DNA of 9,373 nt from an uncultured Selenomonadales bacterium. Lineage in GTDB: Bacteria; Bacillota; Negativicutes; Selenomonadales; Selenomonadaceae. Within the stretch, counting starts at the first letter, position 1; each line of letters begins with the position of its first letter. This document shows positions 5,798 to 9,373 of this stretch, piece by piece. Location of the stretch: NCBI GenBank assembly GCA_946543495.1, contig CAMNLS010000039.1, positions 1 to 9,373 on the forward strand, written 5' to 3'. The notes under the pieces were generated by a model. That model saw only the letters and a program-made list of their open reading frames with translations, was not told the DNA's origin and did no database searches. The translations under genes and the position numbers were made by a program.

Positions 5798-6560
5798 AAA
5801 CACCAAGCCCGAAGGCTCCCGACTTATCGCGGAACACGGGCTGAGCTTTCTCGTTGAGACTGAACAGACTAAATTTATTTTTGACTGCGGACACACGGGC
5901 GCGGCGTTCGATAATGCAAAAGCTTTGGGCGTTGACCTGTCAGATATAAAGTTCGTTGTGCTTAGTCATTCGCACTACGACCACGCGGGCGGCTTCCCTA
6001 AACTGTTGAACTTCGCGCCGATTGAGACTCTTTACACTGGCGAAAACTTTTGGGAGGAGAAGTTCTCCGGCGAAGTTTATCGCGGTTGCGGCTTCGACGA
6101 AAATTTTTTGACAAGGCACGGAATCAAGCAAGCGATTTGCCGCGACGCGATTAAGCTTGATGAAAGGGCTTGGCTTGTCGGGAATTTCAAGCGGCGTTAC
6201 AACTTCGAGACGATACCGAAAAAATTTCTGCGCGGCGATAAAAAGATTCCCGATGACTTCAGCGACGAAATAATTTTAGTTCTGTGCGAAGGCGACGGCT
6301 TGGCGATTGTGACGGCGTGTGCGCATCCCGGCATTTTGAACATAGTTGCCAACGTTCACGAAAGATTTTCTTTGCCGATAGTCAGCGTGATTGGCGGCTT
6401 GCACTTGACGGGCGCAACTCAAGACCGAATCAATAAAACACTCGACGAGCTGAAGGTTTTAGGCGTAAAAAAAATTCTGCCGTGTCATTGTTCAGGCGAA
6501 GACCTCGCGAACAACTTCGACGACAGAATTTTTACTGGCTCAACGATAAAGATTAGCTGA
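5772..6560 (+). CDS. Metallo-beta-lactamase-fold hydrolase (COG1237-like)
   Basis: This 262-residue metal-dependent hydrolase has the binuclear zinc-site signature SHSHYDHAGG (H66, H68, D70, H71). Further candidate ligands are H185 (TACAHPG), H211 (IGGLHL) and H239 (PCHCSG). The N-terminal VLIENT and EHGLSF pattern and the overall order fit the COG1237 group, some members of which are named after an archaeal dihydropterin synthase activity. I would not assign that reaction here. The start must be non-ATG: a stop codon (TAA, 5769-5771) directly precedes TTG 5772 in frame, and no ATG occurs before the catalytic motif. TTG 5781 is the alternative. The start lies inside the epimerase gene, so translation is probably coupled. 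The 3' end overlaps the convergent ribH gene by eight bases. Confidence 0.88.
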   Translation: MAALTVLIENTKPEGSRLIAEHGLSFLVETEQTKFIFDCGHTGAAFDNAKALGVDLSDIKFVVLSHSHYDHAGGFPKLLNFAPIETLYTGENFWEEKFSGEVYRGCGFDENFLTRHGIKQAICRDAIKLDERAWLVGNFKRRYNFETIPKKFLRGDKKIPDDFSDEIILVLCEGDGLAIVTACAHPGILNIVANVHERFSLPIVSVIGGLHLTGATQDRINKTLDELKVLGVKKILPCHCSGEDLANNFDDRIFTGSTIKIS

Positions 6561-7092
6561 CGGTTTCGGGCGTGGGTTCCTGAACCTTTTTCTTGCGTCC
6601 ACGTCTTTTACGTTCAGGCTCCCCGATAGCTATCAACACCTTCGAGAGGTTAGCCATCTCCATAGCCGACACTGCCGCATCAAAGCCCTTGTTGCCCGAC
6701 TTGGTGCCGGCGCGTTCAATCGCCTGCTCAAGGTTTTCCGTCGTGACTACACCGAAAATCGTCGGGACGCCGCTTTGAAGTGCAACAGCTGCCACGCCCT
6801 TTGAAACCTCGTTGCAGACGTAATCATAATGAGTAGTCGCACCGCGAACCACCGCGCCAAGACAAATTATCGCGTCGAATTTACCAGTCGACGCTATTTT
6901 TTTTGCCACGGACGGAATTTCAAACGCGCCAGGCACCCACACGACGGAAATATTTTCGTCGGGTGTCTCGTGACGTTTAAGGGCGTCAAGTGCCCCGTCC
7001 AAAAGTTTGTTCGTGATAAACTCGTTGAAACGCGCCACCACGATAGCGAACTTTGAATCTCTGCCGCTGATGTTGCCTTCGTAAACTTTCAT
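6553..7092 (-). CDS. ribH: 6,7-dimethyl-8-ribityllumazine synthase with basic C-terminal tail
   Basis: RibH condenses the ribitylaminopyrimidine with 3,4-dihydroxy-2-butanone 4-phosphate to give lumazine, the penultimate riboflavin step. Family motifs are present: ARFNEFIT, VPGAFEIP (about 53-60), LGAVVRGATTHYDYV with the catalytic H88, and the C-terminal block TKSGNKGFDAAVSAMEMANL. The core ends near residue 155, the usual family length. About 24 further residues follow, including a strongly basic run (RKRRGRKKK, 161-169) and then an acidic/proline end. The ATG at 7092 follows AGGAGG and overlaps the ribBA stop as ATGA, so translation is coupled. It is the last gene of the riboflavin operon. 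The tail's purpose is unknown; contact with RNA or with acidic partner proteins is a guess. Confidence 0.95.
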   Translation of the reverse strand: MKVYEGNISGRDSKFAIVVARFNEFITNKLLDGALDALKRHETPDENISVVWVPGAFEIPSVAKKIASTGKFDAIICLGAVVRGATTHYDYVCNEVSKGVAAVALQSGVPTIFGVVTTENLEQAIERAGTKSGNKGFDAAVSAMEMANLSKVLIAIGEPERKRRGRKKKVQEPTPETVS

Positions 7093-8297
7093 TTCTTTTC
7101 CTCCTCGAATACATGACCCATCTTAACTTTCTTGACGGTCAAATATTTTTTATCAAACTTCGTCGGCGCAATGACAATCGGGACGCGCTCAGTTATCGTC
7201 AAGCCGTGCCCCTCAAGCCCCGCGCGCTTAGAAGGATTATTCGTCAACAATCTAATCGTCGTCAAGCCCAAGTCCGAAAGGATTTGCGCTCCTATTCCGT
7301 AGTCGCGTAGGTCGGGTTTAAAACCCAGCAAGATATTCGCCTCGACCGTATCATTTCCTGCATCTTGAAGAGCATACGCCCGAATTTTATTTGCCAGACC
7401 AATGCCGCGCCCCTCTTGCCGCATGTAGAGCAAGACGCCTTCGCCCGCCGCGTCAATCTTCCGCAAAGCCGTCGCGAGTTGGTCGCCGCAATCGCAACGC
7501 AACGAACCTAACGCATCACCCGTCAAGCACTCCGAATGAACGCGCACTAAAACATTTTCCTTGCCCGCCACGTCGCCTTTGACAATCGCCAAGTGGCATT
7601 TGCCGTCAAGCGTGCTTTCGTAAGCCTTCAGCCGGAATTGTCCGTACTTGCTCGGAAAGTCAACGTCGGCGATTTGCTTAACAAACTTCTCCGTGCGTTT
7701 GCGATACTCAATCAAAGCTTGAACGGTTATGATGTTGAGTCCATGACGTGCCGCGAACTTTTTAAGACCTTCCGTGCGCATCATGTGCCCGTCGTCGTCC
7801 ATAATCTCGCAACAAAGCCCCGCCGGATAAAAGCCCGCAAGCCTCGCTAAGTCCGTCGTAGTCTCGGTGTGCCCTGCGCGGCGTAACACTCCGCCTTCCA
7901 CTGAACGCAACGGGAACACATGACCCGGCTTACGGAAGCTCGAAGGTTTAGCGGCAGGGTCAAGGAGCAACTTAATCGTGCGGCAACGTTCGTAGGCTGA
8001 AATGCCAGTCTCCGTGTCGAACGCGTCAATCGACACCGTGAACGCCGTCTCGTGATTGTCGGTGTTGTTGACGACCATTTGACCAATCTCCAGCTCGTCG
8101 AGGCGTTTGCCGTCAATCGGCGTGCAGATTAAGCCTTTAGCATATGTCGCCATGAAATTTATATCGGCGGGCGTGACGGTCTCTGCGGATATGATTAAAT
8201 CGCCTTCGTTCTCGCGGTCTTCGTCGTCAATGACAACAATCATCTTGCCGCGCTTAATGTCGTCAATCGCCTGTTCAACGGTCGCAAAGTCGCTCAT
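7089..8297 (-). CDS. ribBA: Bifunctional DHBP synthase / GTP cyclohydrolase II
   Basis: This fused enzyme supplies both precursors of riboflavin. The N-terminal part (about 1-200) turns ribulose 5-phosphate into 3,4-dihydroxy-2-butanone 4-phosphate. The C-terminal part (about 205-402) opens GTP to the diaminopyrimidine. The first domain shows the acidic DDEDRENEGDL loop, GHVFPLRS and RRAGHTETTTDLARLAG. The second shows the zinc cysteines C257, C268 and C270 in HSECLTGDALGSLRCDCG, spaced as in E. coli RibA (C54, C65, C67), followed by RQEGRGIGL, YGIGAQIL and TNNPSKR. At 402 residues it is full length for the fusion. The ATG at 8297 follows a near-perfect AAGGAGGTGAT, which overlaps the stop codon of ribE. 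It sits between ribE and ribH in the FMN-controlled operon. Confidence 0.97.
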   Translation of the reverse strand: MSDFATVEQAIDDIKRGKMIVVIDDEDRENEGDLIISAETVTPADINFMATYAKGLICTPIDGKRLDELEIGQMVVNNTDNHETAFTVSIDAFDTETGISAYERCRTIKLLLDPAAKPSSFRKPGHVFPLRSVEGGVLRRAGHTETTTDLARLAGFYPAGLCCEIMDDDGHMMRTEGLKKFAARHGLNIITVQALIEYRKRTEKFVKQIADVDFPSKYGQFRLKAYESTLDGKCHLAIVKGDVAGKENVLVRVHSECLTGDALGSLRCDCGDQLATALRKIDAAGEGVLLYMRQEGRGIGLANKIRAYALQDAGNDTVEANILLGFKPDLRDYGIGAQILSDLGLTTIRLLTNNPSKRAGLEGHGLTITERVPIVIAPTKFDKKYLTVKKVKMGHVFEEEKK

Positions 8298-8309
8298 GCT
8301 ATCACCTCC

Positions 8310-8921
8310 TTAAAAGCCGTGCGTCTTTAAAAAATTTTCGTCGATGACGGGCGATACTTTAAAGTTTATCAGCCTGTCAACGTATTTGGCTAGAATGTCC
8401 GTCTCAATGTTGACGAGCGAACCGACGCGCTTAAATTTAAAGTTCGTGACTTCGCGGGTGTGCGGAATTATCGACACGGAAAAACTTTCCGCGCCCGCGT
8501 CCACGACCGTTAAGCTTATCCCGTCGAGAGCAACGGAGCCTTTAGAGGCAATCTGTTTAAGCAAAGAACCTTCCGCCGCCACGTCGATTAAAAGCGCGTT
8601 GCCTTCGGGGCGAATACTCAAGACTTTGCCGACGCCGTCGATGTGTCCGCTGACTATGTGCCCGCCGAGCCTGTCGCCGACCTTCAAGGCGCGTTCGAGA
8701 TTGAAATTTTTATCGGCAAGCGAAGTTCGCCTTAACGTTTCAGGCATGACATCAGCCGCAAAGTAATCCGCGCCGAAGTCGACGACCGTTAAGCAAATTC
8801 CGTTCGTCGATATGCTGTCGCCAATCTTCATGTCCGATAAAATTTCCGTGCAAGCAATTTCGATTCGCCCGCCGTTTAAACTCTTGAGCCGTCCGACTTC
8901 TTCGATTATCCCTGTGAACAT
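8310..8921 (-). CDS. ribE: Riboflavin synthase (alpha chain)
   Basis: The enzyme dismutates two 6,7-dimethyl-8-ribityllumazine molecules into riboflavin and the diaminopyrimidine. The 203-residue protein shows the expected tandem lumazine-binding repeats. The first opens MFTGIIEEVG and contains GDSISTNGICLTVVDFG. The second contains GSVALDGISLTVVDAG, IIPHTREVTNF and VNIETDILAKYVDRL. GHIVSGHIDGVG marks the junction. I chose ATG 8921 rather than an in-frame GTG at 8933 because MFTGIIEE is the family N-terminus and GGAGGAG lies just upstream of the ATG. It is the first operon gene, directly behind the FMN riboswitch terminator. The usual first gene, ribD, is not present between the riboswitch and ribE. 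Confidence 0.96.
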   Translation of the reverse strand: MFTGIIEEVGRLKSLNGGRIEIACTEILSDMKIGDSISTNGICLTVVDFGADYFAADVMPETLRRTSLADKNFNLERALKVGDRLGGHIVSGHIDGVGKVLSIRPEGNALLIDVAAEGSLLKQIASKGSVALDGISLTVVDAGAESFSVSIIPHTREVTNFKFKRVGSLVNIETDILAKYVDRLINFKVSPVIDENFLKTHGF

Positions 8922-8934
8922 TTTCTCCTCCACA

Positions 8935-8966
8935 AAAAATTAAACCGCCTCATAAACTTTGGGCGG
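8935..8966 (-). terminator. Intrinsic terminator of the FMN riboswitch
   Basis: In the minus-strand RNA, CCGCC (8966-8962) pairs with GGCGG (8949-8945) across a 12-base loop, followed by UUUAAUUUUUU. It lies between the FMN aptamer and the ribE ribosome binding site. The 5' arm plus loop can instead pair with the first strand of the aptamer, so the two structures exclude each other. Confidence 0.85.
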
Positions 8967-8988
8967 GGCAATTCAAATTCGTTTGCGT

Positions 8989-9149
8989 CAAACTTTCTCT
9001 TCCGGACTTTAACCGTCGGTCTCGGAATTGCACCGAATCTGCCGTTGGTAGTTGTTAGCTTTAAGCTTTTAGGTTTTTAACTCCTAACTGATAAAACGGC
9101 TCGCGGACTTTAACCGCCGGTGGAGATTTTCACTCCGCCCCAAGTTTCA
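8989..9149 (-). promoter_or_regulatory. FMN riboswitch (RFN element) controlling ribE-ribBA-ribH
   Basis: The minus-strand RNA carries the RFN core in order: GGGGCGGAGUGAAAAUCUCC, ACCGGCGGUUAAAGUCCGCG, AGAUUCGGUGCAAUUCCGAG, then ACCGACGGUUAAAGUCCGGA and AGAG. P1 pairs AAACUU (9142-9147) with AAGUUU (8990-8995). The variable arm at 9041-9100 is closed by GCCGU/ACGGC. FMN binding should stabilise P1 and let the downstream terminator form, so the operon is on only when FMN is scarce. Confidence 0.97.
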
Positions 9150-9156
9150 CGGCTAA

Positions 9157-9185
9157 AAGATAACACGATTAACTTGCTCTGTCAA
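9157..9185 (-). promoter_or_regulatory. Promoter of the riboflavin operon
   Basis: A perfect TTGACA -35 box (9180-9185) is 17 bases from TATCTT (9157-9162). The start would be near 9150, exactly at the 5' edge of the FMN aptamer. The -35 box contains the TGA stop codon of the preceding gene, so the upstream gene and this promoter are tightly packed. Confidence 0.75.
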
Positions 9186-9373
9186 TTTTTTTTGAGGCGT
9201 TCGCAAGCCTCGTAGTTTATTTTATAGAAGTCTTCGCGGCTCATCTTGTCCGCTAAAAATTTTTCGTAGTAAGTATCGACATTGCAGAAGAACGGACGCT
9301 CTTTATAAACGTCGCAGAGATTATCCGCCGCCAAATGTTTGCAGACACCGTCGCCGCGGCCAAGCTCCTTTTT
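9182..9373 (-). CDS. YkgJ-type cysteine-cluster protein, 5' part outside window
   Basis: Only the last 63 codons are visible; the frame continues past the right edge and ends at TGA 9182-9184. The fragment reads GRGDGVCKHL, then NLCDVYKERPFFC, then a Tyr/Lys/Glu-rich helix region with MSRED and a final EACERLKK. This fits the C-terminal half of the small YkgJ family, whose members hold a metal, zinc or an iron-sulfur cluster, by a set of cysteines. Three of the cluster-type cysteines are in view, and the N-terminal CxxCC part would lie outside. The biochemical role of the family is not established. It is on the same strand as the riboflavin genes, which have their own promoter overlapping its stop codon. 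Confidence 0.8.
   Translation of the reverse strand, partial: KKELGRGDGVCKHLAADNLCDVYKERPFFCNVDTYYEKFLADKMSREDFYKINYEACERLKKN

Noticed and set aside
6553..6630. AT-hook in the RibH tail
   Set aside because: The run has RGR but lacks the flanking prolines of the AT-hook core; simple polybasic tail is the safer description.
8344..8766. 140-codon plus-strand frame opposite ribE
   Set aside because: It is antisense to an unambiguous riboflavin synthase, with no ribosome binding site or family similarity.
9194..9211. Hairpin GAGGC...GCCTC near a T-run at the end of the YkgJ gene
   Set aside because: On the coding strand the stem is followed by A residues, not U, and it lies inside the coding region. 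On the other strand the following sequence is a poor U-tract and there is no gene to terminate.
1..9373. CRISPR array, tRNA, rRNA, insertion sequence or attachment site
   Set aside because: Reading both strands I found no spaced direct-repeat series, tRNA-like cloverleaf, transposase or terminal inverted repeats. The only long direct repeat is the leader pair.

Overview
The window looks like chromosomal DNA of a Bacillota (Firmicutes) anaerobe of moderate GC content. The evidence is a CBS/DRTGG-type family II pyrophosphatase, a short anaerobe-type ThiC, strong GGAGG ribosome binding sites, a TPP riboswitch and an FMN riboswitch each followed by an intrinsic terminator, and a fused ribBA. An RNase E/G homologue together with this pyrophosphatase type would suit the Negativicutes, but that placement is inference from gene content only.

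Layout. Minus strand, 1-1366: most of a CBS-domain manganese-dependent inorganic pyrophosphatase, cut off by the window start, with its own promoter. Minus, 1473-2786: thiC, preceded by a TPP riboswitch and terminator (2799-2985). Minus, 2988-3671: two tandem small secreted-peptide genes. Their 22-residue double-glycine leaders are identical in protein and 65/66 identical in DNA, while the cargo parts have diverged strongly. A divergent promoter region (3702-3776) separates them from a plus-strand operon: a shortened RNase E/G (3792-4877), a LacX-like aldose 1-epimerase (4907-5797) and a metallo-beta-lactamase-fold hydrolase (TTG start, 5772-6560). These meet head-to-tail with the minus-strand riboflavin operon ribE-ribBA-ribH (8921 down to 6553), which is led by an FMN riboswitch (8989-9149) and a promoter overlapping the end of a YkgJ-type Cys-cluster protein gene that runs off the right edge.

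How they work together. RibBA makes both the ribulose-derived butanone phosphate and the GTP-derived pyrimidine precursor, RibH joins precursors to lumazine, and RibE dismutates lumazine to riboflavin. The ribD deaminase/reductase is not here. ThiC makes the thiamine pyrimidine (HMP phosphate). Both vitamin genes are under feedback control by their end-product cofactors through transcription-attenuating riboswitches.

The least explained part is the pair of double-glycine peptide genes. They sit directly upstream of the TPP aptamer, with no terminator of their own and no visible separate thiC promoter. No maturation enzyme or transporter is present in the window. Other oddities are an RNase E/G that stops just before the expected zinc-link cysteines and a RibH with a polybasic C-terminal tail. 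No gene-free stretch exceeds 300 bases; the longest, 8922-9181, is the FMN riboswitch leader and promoter.
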